32,331 nt of DNA, taken from the NCBI GenBank assembly GCA_021323165.1, contig JAJTCJ010000038.1, forward strand, positions 1 through 32,331, given 5' to 3'. The position numbers were made by a program, and so were the translations under genes. Shown in pieces: positions 22,580 to 31,100 of the stretch; within the stretch, counting starts at the first letter, position 1; the number at the start of each line of letters is the position of its first letter. This DNA is from Bacteroidota bacterium (GTDB lineage Bacteria > Bacteroidota > Bacteroidia > 2-12-FULL-35-15). Under the pieces are notes generated by a model, which was given only the letters and a program-made list of their open reading frames with translations, ran no database searches and was not told the origin of the DNA.

Positions 22580-24613
22580 ATGTGTGCAGGTCATGCTGAG
22601 CGGAGTCGAAGTATATGCGCTGCCTTTCAGGGACGCAAGTCGAAATTTTTATTTGCTTTTTTTTTAATTCTCCTGACTCAGTTCTCTTATCTCAGCTCTC
22701 CATTACATGCCCAAAAATTAAAGCAGCTGATCGCTGATGGCGATAAAGCTTTCGCTGACAATGATTTTTTTGCAGCCTCCATATATTATAATCAGGCGAT
22801 CAATCAGGATTCAAGTGATATGGTAATTCAATATAAATATGCTGAAGCCAGCAGATTGAATTATGATTATGAAATTGCTGAACACTGGTATGCAAAAGTG
22901 TTTAAAAAAGACTCTCAGGGAAAACTTTACCCGGAATGCTCATTCTGGCTGGCAACATTAAAGAAGAACAAGGGTAACTACAAGGATGCAAAAAAAATGT
23001 TTGATAAATATGCCAAAAAGAATAAGAAAAAAAAAGACAGTTACTATGTAAAAAAAGCGATTCAGGAAGTTGCAGCTTGTGATTATGCACAGCTTTTAAT
23101 GGCAAGTCCGGATAAGTCAATAAAAATTGCACATCTCGATAGTTCCGTAAATAGTAAGGTTTCTGAGTATGCCCCAATTCAGGTTGATAGCATATTATAT
23201 TTTTCATCCTTAAGAGACAAAAAGGATAAGGATAAAAAAAATAATATCAGCTACAATAAGATCTATACTGCAAAACATGATAGTATCAAGTGGCACAAAG
23301 CGAACGAGCTTGATTCCTTATTCAATAAAAACGGAATACACAATGCAAATACCGCTTTTAATAACGATCGCACAAAAGTTTATATTACAAGATGCATCCA
23401 AAAAAATGCTCAGGCTTTCGATTGTGAGATCTATTCATCAAACTATAAGAATGGGAGCTGGGAACCGTTGCAGCTTCTTCCGGAGGAGATAAATAAAAAA
23501 GGAAGCAACAACACACAACCAGCGATTGGATTTCTTGGTGAACAGGAAGTATTGTTCTTTGCTTCAAACCGCCCTGGGGGCGAAGGTCAAATGGATATTT
23601 GGTACAGCGTGATAAATAAGGACGGAAGCTTCGGCAAAGCAATAAATGCCGGAAAAAAAGTGAATACGATAGAGGACGATATTACTCCGTTTTATTGTAA
23701 GCCTTGTCAGGAATTATTTTTCTCTTCTACATGGCATAAAGGTCTTGGCGCCTTTGATATATTTAAAAGCGAATTCAAGGATAATGAATTCACTGCTCCT
23801 AAGAACATGGGCTCTCCGATCAACACAAGCTACAACGATATCTATTTCAGCATAAATTCTCAAAAGGATGCTGCCTTCCTTTCGTCAAACAGGAAGGGTT
23901 CATATTTCGAAGAAAAAGAAAGTTGCTGTAATGATATTTATACATTCAAAATTCCAAAGATCAACGAACCTCCTGTTCCCGTTGATAGTACCAAAATATT
24001 TGTGACCCAGATGAAACTTCTTGTGCCGATCACTTTGTACTTTCATAACGATGAACCGGATAAAAAAACGCTTGCAACCACAACAACAAAGAATTATAAA
24101 AAGACCTATGAAGACTATTCTGCGATGCGGGAAATGTATAAGAAAGAATATTCGAAAGGCGCTACAGGAGAGAATATAGAAAGAGCCAACAGTGATATTG
24201 ACAACTTGTTTGAAGATAGCGTGGATGCCGGGATGCAGGATCTTGAAAAGTTTGCACAGTTGTTATTGAAAGTGCTGAAAGACAATGAAAAGGTAACCAT
24301 CACCATGCAGGGCTTCTGCAGTCCGCTTGCTTCTACAGACTACAATGTGAACCTTGCAAAAAGAAGGATCTCCAGCCTGAGGAACTATTTCATGCAGTAT
24401 CAGAACGGTATTTTCGTAAAGTATGTGAACAATCCAAATCAGGCCGAAGGGAACATTAAATTTGAAGATGTGGACATTGGTGAACTAAAAGTAAGGCCAA
24501 ATGTAAGCGATGATTATTATGACACCAAGAACTCTATTTATAACCCGGTAGCGGCCCTGGAAAGGAAGATACAGATCATTGCAATATCTACATTTTCACA
24601 AGGCAGTAAATAA
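22580..24613 (+). CDS. TPR / PD40 / OmpA-like outer-membrane-associated protein
   Basis: About 677 aa. Signal peptide: KFLFAFFLILLTQFSYLSSPLHAQ. It is followed by TPR-like helices (~46-170; IADGDKAFADNDFFAASIYYNQAI), a PD40/WD40-like propeller (~190-450; APIQVDSILYFSSLRDKK, LFFASNRPGGEGQMDIWYS, ELFFSSTWHKGLGAFDIFKS) and a divergent OmpA-like C-terminal region (~480-677; LVPITLYFHNDEPDKKT, TMQGFCSPLASTDYNVNLAKRR ~577) that would bind peptidoglycan. This TPR-PD40-OmpA layout next to PorP/SprF is that of PorE-like T9SS accessory proteins; that parallel is inference. Start: the frame is open back to 22448. ATGs at 22556 and 22580 are possible; 22580, 11 nt after AAAGGAGGT, gives the shortest leader. 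The leader still contains residues encoded by an interspersed repeat. Confidence 0.83.
   Translation: MCAGHAERSRSICAAFQGRKSKFLFAFFLILLTQFSYLSSPLHAQKLKQLIADGDKAFADNDFFAASIYYNQAINQDSSDMVIQYKYAEASRLNYDYEIAEHWYAKVFKKDSQGKLYPECSFWLATLKKNKGNYKDAKKMFDKYAKKNKKKKDSYYVKKAIQEVAACDYAQLLMASPDKSIKIAHLDSSVNSKVSEYAPIQVDSILYFSSLRDKKDKDKKNNISYNKIYTAKHDSIKWHKANELDSLFNKNGIHNANTAFNNDRTKVYITRCIQKNAQAFDCEIYSSNYKNGSWEPLQLLPEEINKKGSNNTQPAIGFLGEQEVLFFASNRPGGEGQMDIWYSVINKDGSFGKAINAGKKVNTIEDDITPFYCKPCQELFFSSTWHKGLGAFDIFKSEFKDNEFTAPKNMGSPINTSYNDIYFSINSQKDAAFLSSNRKGSYFEEKESCCNDIYTFKIPKINEPPVPVDSTKIFVTQMKLLVPITLYFHNDEPDKKTLATTTTKNYKKTYEDYSAMREMYKKEYSKGATGENIERANSDIDNLFEDSVDAGMQDLEKFAQLLLKVLKDNEKVTITMQGFCSPLASTDYNVNLAKRRISSLRNYFMQYQNGIFVKYVNNPNQAEGNIKFEDVDIGELKVRPNVSDDYYDTKNSIYNPVAALERKIQIIAISTFSQGSK
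22589..22614. repeat. short interspersed repeat (TCATGCTGAGCGGAGTCGAAG type)
   Basis: TCATGCTGAGCGGAGTCGAA (22591-22610) matches, from memory, a very common Bacteroidota interspersed word usually found between genes. Here it lies inside the 5' coding part of the OmpA-like gene and encodes HAERSRS ahead of the signal peptide. Confidence 0.6.
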
Positions 24614-24633
24614 ATAAATCAAATTAACGAACC

Positions 24634-25194
24634 ATGAAACAGACAACCATATTTACAGTTCTTGTATTGATACTTTCCGGATGCAGCTTAACAGCAGAAA
24701 AGAACAGTGTCAGTAATCCCGATCAGTCAGAACAACCGATAGGTAAAAAGTTTTTTGAATATGATCAGATCCAGCATTACCTCAACAATATCGAGGAAAA
24801 AAACCTCGGGGAACTAAATGACAATCAATCGAGATCGGAATTGGATTCGATAAAAAGAGGAGTTGTCCTGGGAAACATTCCTAAGGATATGTCTGATCTT
24901 TCATTCATTGATCAGCTTGAAAAGATCGGATATTCAAAAAGAGAAGTTCATAAATCTAAATTTGAAGCAATAGATAAGATTTTCGCTGAGAAGTCTGTGG
25001 ACGAAATGGTTTGGGCTGACTGTAAACACGTTTACCGCGATGTTTTGTTATTCAGAAAGAATAGCAAGATAATTGGAGTTGCTAAAATTTGTTTCAGCTG
25101 CAGATCAAATATAATTATTGGTACAACTGCCAACACAGAGAACTTCGGCCAAAACGGGGATTATGAGAAACTTGAAAAGACCTTAAAAAAGTAA
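24634..25194 (+). CDS. lipoprotein of unknown function
   Basis: 186-aa predicted lipoprotein: MKQTTIFTVLVLILSGC has the lipobox LSGC (Cys17). The mature part is charged. Its C-terminal portion has a Cys-bearing pattern, WADCKHVYRDVLLF ... GVAKICFSCRSN, which could form a disulfide or metal site, then ends NGDYEKLEKTLKK. I do not recognise a named family; the C-x3-YRD...CFxC arrangement is reminiscent of uncharacterised proteins of mixed phyla. It starts 20 nt after the OmpA-like gene on the same strand, so it is probably the last gene of the secretion-module operon. It converges with the type A cargo gene, only 13 bp between the two stops, with no evident terminator. Confidence 0.72.
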   Translation: MKQTTIFTVLVLILSGCSLTAEKNSVSNPDQSEQPIGKKFFEYDQIQHYLNNIEEKNLGELNDNQSRSELDSIKRGVVLGNIPKDMSDLSFIDQLEKIGYSKREVHKSKFEAIDKIFAEKSVDEMVWADCKHVYRDVLLFRKNSKIIGVAKICFSCRSNIIIGTTANTENFGQNGDYEKLEKTLKK

Positions 25195-25207
25195 ACTCAG
25201 ATCGGGC

Positions 25208-26335
25208 TTATTCTCCAATAACGATCTTTTTCACCTGTCTTGTTTTCCCGCTGTCGAAGCAGATAAAATAAACCCCTGCTTTTAAACCCAGTGTTTTTGT
25301 GTCAAGTGAGATCGTTTGTTTTCCTGCCATAACAACTCTATCTGCAACTACCGCAATCAATTGTCCGAAAGAATTAAAAATGTTAATACTCACTTTTCCT
25401 GAAACAGGAAGTGAATACTCAAGATTTAATACTTCTGCTGCCGGATTTGGAAACACTTTAAACCCAGCAGATGAGCTGATCTCATTAACACCAATATATG
25501 GAACTTCGGGTCTTAAACTGTCAATGTAAATTATACTGGTTACTTGCGGTGCTCCAAAAACAATATTCTCATCAATTTGAAGCAATGGAACTTTGGCTCC
25601 CGGTGTAAGCCATTTATATTCAATTTTTGTGGGACGCGGAAATAATATTCCACCTGTTACAGAATCTAGAAATACAGTATCGGTTTGTGTAACTGTTGAT
25701 TTTATTCTTAAAGTGGGATAGCTTCCATAAGGCGTGGTGAGTGTTCCCCAGCCGTCCACTTCATTAATTCTTTTTCCGGTTCCTCCATAATAAAATGGGA
25801 GGGTTCCTGCCGGAATAATATGGTGAGGACTGTATTTAAAATTACATGAATCCACATTTCCGTAATTTACCGGAAAGTTATATACATAATCCGCTTGAGT
25901 GTATTCAAAAGGTAAAGGAAGTGAATCGTTAAGTGTATAAGCCAGGCCGACCTGTCTAAGGCTTGTGGTTGATTTTCTAAAAAAATCGTAAGCCATTGTT
26001 ACGGTTATTCCGGGTATTGGAAGAAGGCTGGCTGTGAAATTTACTTTTCCATATGTAGTAGGAACTCCCGTGAACGCACTATATAAGGCATTGTAGTAAC
26101 CGGTATAAGTTCCTGCTCCATCGAAGATCTCATAGCGCTGCAAAGAAGGTGTTAGTGAAGAAAAATCCCATGTGAAACCGACCCCTGTAAGTGTATGATC
26201 CACCGAAGTTGTGAGAGCAACACTTGTCATGATCTCTTCACCTCCATTCGGAAGGTCAGGAGAATTTATAGTTAATTGAGCAAAGGAAGCAAGCTGAATT
26301 GTAAACAAAAAGGCCAAAAAGTAATTTTTAAGCAT
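25208..26335 (-). CDS. T9SS type A sorting domain-containing secreted protein
   Basis: Secreted protein of about 375 aa. Signal peptide: LKNYFLAFLFTIQLASFAQ. A beta-rich central part without a recognised catalytic motif begins LTINSPDLPNGGE and contains VDGWGTLTTPYGSYPTLRIKS-like text also seen in other unannotated Bacteroidota secreted proteins. The last ~80 residues are a type A T9SS sorting domain: FKVFPNPAAEVLNLEY, INIFNSFGQLI, LKAGVYFICFDSG and VKKIVIGE. The frame opens at 26386, but ATG 26335 gives a proper signal peptide and lies 17 bp after a good -7 box. The domain sends the protein through T9SS and is normally cleaved, leaving the protein on the surface or released. Central function unknown. 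Confidence 0.83.
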   Translation of the reverse strand: MLKNYFLAFLFTIQLASFAQLTINSPDLPNGGEEIMTSVALTTSVDHTLTGVGFTWDFSSLTPSLQRYEIFDGAGTYTGYYNALYSAFTGVPTTYGKVNFTASLLPIPGITVTMAYDFFRKSTTSLRQVGLAYTLNDSLPLPFEYTQADYVYNFPVNYGNVDSCNFKYSPHHIIPAGTLPFYYGGTGKRINEVDGWGTLTTPYGSYPTLRIKSTVTQTDTVFLDSVTGGILFPRPTKIEYKWLTPGAKVPLLQIDENIVFGAPQVTSIIYIDSLRPEVPYIGVNEISSSAGFKVFPNPAAEVLNLEYSLPVSGKVSINIFNSFGQLIAVVADRVVMAGKQTISLDTKTLGLKAGVYFICFDSGKTRQVKKIVIGE

Positions 26336-26351
26336 GGTACATTGTTTTTTA

Positions 26352-26383
26352 TAAAAGTATGATATTTTATTCTGATGTTCAAA
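26352..26383 (-). promoter_or_regulatory. promoter for type A cargo gene
   Basis: On the minus strand TTTG (26383-26380), a 20-nt spacer, then TACTTTTA (26359-26352): -33 exact and -7 matching TAnnTTTG except the last base. It lies 17 bp upstream of the ATG at 26335, which also argues against starting translation at 26386. Confidence 0.52.
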
Positions 26384-26402
26384 CATTTAGAAAATTCATG
26401 CC

Positions 26403-26422
26403 TTGAGATGATCGCATCTCAA
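26403..26422. promoter_or_regulatory. 20-bp palindrome, possible operator
   Basis: TTGAGATG-ATCG-CATCTCAA is a perfect 8-bp inverted repeat around a 4-nt centre. It sits about 20 bp upstream of the -33 box of the type A cargo promoter and ~95 bp upstream of the -33 box of the divergent MORN gene promoter. It is suited to a dimeric regulator or a small hairpin; the binding protein is unknown. Confidence 0.4.
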
Positions 26423-26451
26423 AATATGAAATTTGGAAATAAAAAGTAAAT

Positions 26452-26487
26452 ATGGCTTGCCAGGTGCCATCAACTTAACTTATTGAT
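26452..26487. repeat. possible REP-like element
   Basis: ATGGC (26452-26456) pairs with GCCAT (26466-26470), and overlapping it ATCAA (26469-26473) pairs with TTGAT (26483-26487). GCCATCAACTTAACTT resembles interspersed GCCATCAACTTA words I recall from Bacteroidota intergenic regions. Only one copy is in this window, so support is limited. Confidence 0.28.
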
Positions 26488-26515
26488 AAAAAGGGCTTAG
26501 GAATGCATCTTTGGT

Positions 26516-26545
26516 TTTGAAACTGAAGCATTTTGATTAAATTTG
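26516..26545 (+). promoter_or_regulatory. promoter for MORN-repeat gene
   Basis: TTTG at 26516-26519, an 18-nt spacer, then TAAATTTG at 26538-26545, an exact TAnnTTTG. Transcription would begin near 26552, just before the ATG at 26561. Confidence 0.58.
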
Positions 26546-26560
26546 TAAAGAAGAGAAATT

Positions 26561-28120
26561 ATGAAAAATATTTTAAGACTCATTCTATTTGTATTGCCGG
26601 CATGCATCTTTGCACAAACTCCCGCGAACACAAACCCTAACGGATATAATAAATTTTACTATGACAATGGAGTAGTTTCCAGCGAAGGCTATATGCGTGA
26701 AGGGAAACCGGATGGGTACTGGAAAACATATTCCCAGAACGGAAAGATAAAATCGGAGGGAAACCGAAAGAATTTTTTATTAGACAGTACCTGGAAATTT
26801 TATAACGAACAGGGAAAACTTGCTTTTGAATTTAATTATAAAGAAGGCAAAAAGAACGGATCAAAAAAAACATTCGATACTAAAGAAGGCTTTCTGATCA
26901 GTTCGGAAAATTATGAAAACGATGTTAAGCAGGGAAAAACGATCAACTACTACAAGGACGGTAAAGTAAAACAGACAATACCATTTGTATCAGGTAAAGA
27001 AGAAGGCAGTGGTTATGAGTATAGTCCCGACAGTACGATCATTACCATCACTCAGTATAAAATGGGTTTTGTGCAAAAGGAAGAGAAGATCAATCGAAAG
27101 GATGCTAACGGATTGAAGCAAGGCATGTGGAAAACCTTTTATCCTACCGGAATAGTGAAAACAGAAGTGAATTATTCCGATGATAAAATGAACGGATATT
27201 TTAAAGAATATACAACAAACGGAAGTCTTGCAAACACTACAAAATATGTCAACGGAGTTGTTCAGACAAATGCTCCTGAGCTTGCCAAGCTTGATGTGAA
27301 AACAACCTACCATGAGAATGGAGCTGTAAAATTTACTGCAACTTATAAAGACGGAGTAGCAGAAGGGATTCAACGCGAATTTTCACCGGAAGGAAAAGTG
27401 ATAGGTGCAAAAATGTATTCGGAAGGTGTTTTGACAGGAGAAGGAATTCTTGATACAGCAGGCCGTCAGCAAGGTCCATGGATCGAATATCATCCGAACG
27501 GACAGATCAAATCAAAAGGAGAATATCTTAACGGGAAAAGAATAGGAGAATGGGTTTTTTATCATCCGAACGGAAAGGTGGAACAGAAAGGAAAATATGA
27601 TAAAAAAGGAAAAGCTCAGGGTGTATGGAAATGGTATTATGAAAGCGGCAATTTGTTGAGAGAAGAAAATTATCGCAATGATCTTCTTGATGGGATGATG
27701 ACTGAATACAGTGATGCTGGTCCGGATAGCGCTAAAGTAATTACCAAAGGAGAATATCTTGATGGAATGAAAGAAGGTCCATGGATACTAGAGCTTCCTG
27801 ATTATAAAGAAGAAGGTGTTTATAAATCGGATAGAAGAGATGGCGAATGGATACATCATTATACATCCACGGGCAAGGTTCGCTTTAAGGGAAAATTTAT
27901 TGATGGTGTGCCGGATGGTGTTCAGACCTTTTATTACCCTAACGGAAAAGAAAGACAGGTTGGTAAATATGTAGGCGGATTAAAAGAAGGCGAATGGAAA
28001 TTTTATGACGAATCCGGGTTTTTGTTCTTAACAATACAATTCAAAAATGATATTGAGGTCCGTTTTGACGGAATCAAAGTGGTGCCTGAAACACCTACAT
28101 CCGAACCAAGTATAAAATAA
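26561..28120 (+). CDS. exported MORN/YwqK-repeat protein
   Basis: 519 aa. Signal peptide MKNILRLILFVLPACIFAQ is followed almost entirely by ~22-26-residue YwqK/MORN-type repeats (YYDNGVVSSEGYMREGKPDGYWK, YHPNGQIKSKGEYLNGKRIGEWVFYHPNGKVEQKGKY, YYPNGKERQVGKYVGGLKEGEWKFYDESG), roughly 17-18 units, with one less regular spacer near 235-250. Databases often label such proteins 'YwqK family antitoxin', but there is no toxin gene nearby and the protein is exported, so I do not use that name. The repeats form an extended beta-hairpin sheet; the ligand is unknown. It has its own promoter and lies 17 nt upstream of the PAS kinase gene, so the two are probably co-transcribed; whether it modulates that kinase is untested. 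Confidence 0.83.
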   Translation: MKNILRLILFVLPACIFAQTPANTNPNGYNKFYYDNGVVSSEGYMREGKPDGYWKTYSQNGKIKSEGNRKNFLLDSTWKFYNEQGKLAFEFNYKEGKKNGSKKTFDTKEGFLISSENYENDVKQGKTINYYKDGKVKQTIPFVSGKEEGSGYEYSPDSTIITITQYKMGFVQKEEKINRKDANGLKQGMWKTFYPTGIVKTEVNYSDDKMNGYFKEYTTNGSLANTTKYVNGVVQTNAPELAKLDVKTTYHENGAVKFTATYKDGVAEGIQREFSPEGKVIGAKMYSEGVLTGEGILDTAGRQQGPWIEYHPNGQIKSKGEYLNGKRIGEWVFYHPNGKVEQKGKYDKKGKAQGVWKWYYESGNLLREENYRNDLLDGMMTEYSDAGPDSAKVITKGEYLDGMKEGPWILELPDYKEEGVYKSDRRDGEWIHHYTSTGKVRFKGKFIDGVPDGVQTFYYPNGKERQVGKYVGGLKEGEWKFYDESGFLFLTIQFKNDIEVRFDGIKVVPETPTSEPSIK

Positions 28121-28137
28121 CGATTACAAAGTATCTG

Positions 28138-31100
28138 ATGTCACTCTCCTCCAAAACAAAAGCACAGCTTATTGCCGAAGTTAAAAAGCTTCAGCGGAAG
28201 CTAAAAACGGTGGAGAAAAAAACAGCTGGTTCTTCCAATGAAAAAGCCTGGGATGTGGTTTTTAAATATTCCGCAAGTATTGTATTGGTGGTGGATAAGG
28301 CTTTAACAATCCTCGACATTAACAGGAAGAACAAGAAAAAAATTCTTGGCAAAAAAGCATATGAGCTAGCGGCAGAAGAGTCAAGGCCGTTAATAAAAAG
28401 AACTATCAGTTCTGTTTTTAAAACCGGGAAGCCTAAGGAATATAGAGTGAAAGCATTTTCTGCTTCCGGTAAAGCCATCGAGTTCTTTTGTAAAGCAAGC
28501 CTTTTTAAAGAGAATAACAAAACATCCGTTGTAATTATTGAAGCAATTGATATTACAAAAGAATCGGAGGTTCAGGAACAGCTTAAGCAGAATGAAGAAA
28601 AATTCAGAATGCTGGCTCAGAATGCAGTTGACATTGTTTACCGTTACCGCACTTATCCTGATTTCGCATGTGAATTTATCAGTCCTTCTGTAAAGCAGAT
28701 TACAGGCTACTCTCAAAAGGAATATTACAAGGACCCCACTATTGGTATGCGTATCATCCATCCGGAAGACCAGCATATTGCTCATGAGAACAATCTGAAA
28801 ATTGCAAAAGCCAAACCTGCTGATATGCTTGAACCTGTTATTTTCAGGAGTATCAGGAAGGATAAAAAGATAGTGTGGATAGAAAGCATCAACAGGCCTA
28901 TCCATGATTCAAAAGGAAGAATGATTGCCATTGAAGGCAGTACAAGGGATATAACCGACAGAAAAAAATCAGAAGATGTTTTAAAGCAAAGCCAGGATAG
29001 CCTTGCTCAGGTCCTCAACAATATCAACGAGCTTGTTTATTACGTTGAGCTGCTGCCGGGAGGAAAAAAGAGGATCAAATATCTTGGAGCGCAGATCAGA
29101 AAAATTTTAGATGTAACACCGGAAGAATATTCAAACTCTCCAAAAACACTTATCTCTCTTTGTCATCCCGAAGATTTGGATAAAATAAGTAAAGTGGCTG
29201 CTGAGCTTCAGAAGACAAAAAAACCTCAGGAGTTTGTTTATCGTTTTTACCATCGTTCCAAAAAGGAATACATCTGGATAGAGGAACGTGTTTCACCTCA
29301 GCTTAATATCGAAGGAAATCATATAGGAAACTTTGGCCTCGTAAGAGATGTTACAGGCCAGATCAATTCTGCTAATCAGCTTAAGCAAAGCGAAGAAAAA
29401 TTCAGGATGCTGGCGGAAAATGCACTTGACGTGGTATACCGTTTCGCTTTAAGACCCGAACCCAAATACGAATACGTAAGCCCGTCAATTTATAATTTGA
29501 CAGGATATAAACCAGAGGAGTTTTATGCAGATCCAAATCTTGGGTTTAGGATAATTTATCCTGAAGACCGACATATACTTGGCAATTCAGAAGCACTTAT
29601 TTTTAAAAACGGTCCGATCCAAAATGTGAAAGAGCCGAACATTAAACTTCGCTGGATAAAAAAGGACGGCACTATTGTTTGGACAGAAACCGTTAATACT
29701 CCTGTTCGCGACAATGATGGAAAGATAGTGGCTATCGAAGGTATTTCTAGAGATATAACGCAGCAAAAAGAAAGCGAAGAACGTTTCAAGATCCTTTCCA
29801 ATGCAACGTTTGAAGGAATAGTTTTTTCTGAGAATGGACGCGTAATAGATGCCAATGATCAGTTCCTTCAAATGTATGGCTATGAATCCATCAATGACAT
29901 TCTTGGAAAAGATGTTATCGATGATTTTGTAATTGAGGATCAGCGGCCCATGGCCAGAAAATTTTTGCGGTTGCCAAAATCCGAGCCTTATGAAGTAACA
30001 ACAGTCAGAAAGGATGGCAGCCTGATGGTAGTTGAAACAAAAGCCCAGAACATTCCCTATTTCGGCAAAACGATACGTGCAACGGTTATATATAATATCA
30101 CGGAACGTAAACAATACGAAACAAGTTTAAGAGAAAGCGAACGTACTCTTTCTACTTTAATGAATAATTTGCCGGGAATGGCTTATCGCTGTAAGCACGA
30201 TGAGAAATGGACAATGCTCTTTGTAAGCAAAGGCTGTGTTGATCTTACTGGATTTAATACAAAGGACCTTGTGCAAAATGCTAAGGTTGCATACAACGAT
30301 CTTATAATTCCGGAAGACAGAAAAAAGATTCGAAGTCTTGTAGTTGCAGCAATTGAAAAACGAAAACCATATGTGCTTTCTTATAAAATAAAAACCGCAA
30401 ATGATGAGATAAAATGGGTTTGGGAAAAGGGAGAAGGTGTTTTTTCGGAGAATGGTAATCTGTTATTTCTGGAAGGATTTATCATAGATGCAACAGAACG
30501 TCAGAAGTTCGAAGTAGAACTGAAACGAAGCAGGGAGAATTATAAAAGCCTTGTTGATTATTCCCCTGATGGTGTTTTTATACATATAAACGGTAAAGTT
30601 GTTTTTGCTAATCCAAGTGCTACGAAGCTTGTCGGATTAAAAAATCATGAAGATGCAGTTAATTACACGCTCTTCGATTTTCTTCTTCCCGAATACAAAG
30701 AAAAAATTCTAAAGCGGATCGGAAAAGTAATAGCAGGCGAGCCTCAGGAATTTACGGAAGTTAAAATAAAGACCCTGACCGGAGAGATAAGAGAAGTTGA
30801 AACAAGACCAATACTTATTAAATTCAATGGGAAAGACGCGGTTCTGACAGTTGTTCATGATATATCAACTCAGAAACTTCTTGTACAGCAACAGATGCGT
30901 GCTCAGATCGCTGAAGAAACAAATGAGCTTCTCGAGCAGGAAATAACAAAGCGTAAAGTCATTCAGCTTCAGCTTCAGGAATCTCAGAAATATACCCGTT
31001 TGTTGATCGACAGCTCACTCGATATGATATGTGCATCTGATAAACAGGGATATATTACAGAATTCAATGCAGCAGCGCAGCGAACGTTTGGATATACTCC

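Noticed and set aside
25195..25207. Bidirectional terminator between the convergent lipoprotein and type A cargo genes
   Set aside because: Only 13 bp separate the stop codons, and I see no stem with a U-tract there or in the adjacent ends.
26561..28120. YwqK 'antitoxin' implying a toxin-antitoxin system
   Set aside because: The protein has a signal peptide and no toxin-like gene is beside it; the name is a database label for MORN-like repeats.
28390..30114. Long minus-strand open frames opposite the PAS kinase
   Set aside because: The plus strand encodes clear PAS domains in this stretch; the minus frames are coincidental, Phe/Ser-rich and unrelated to any family I know.
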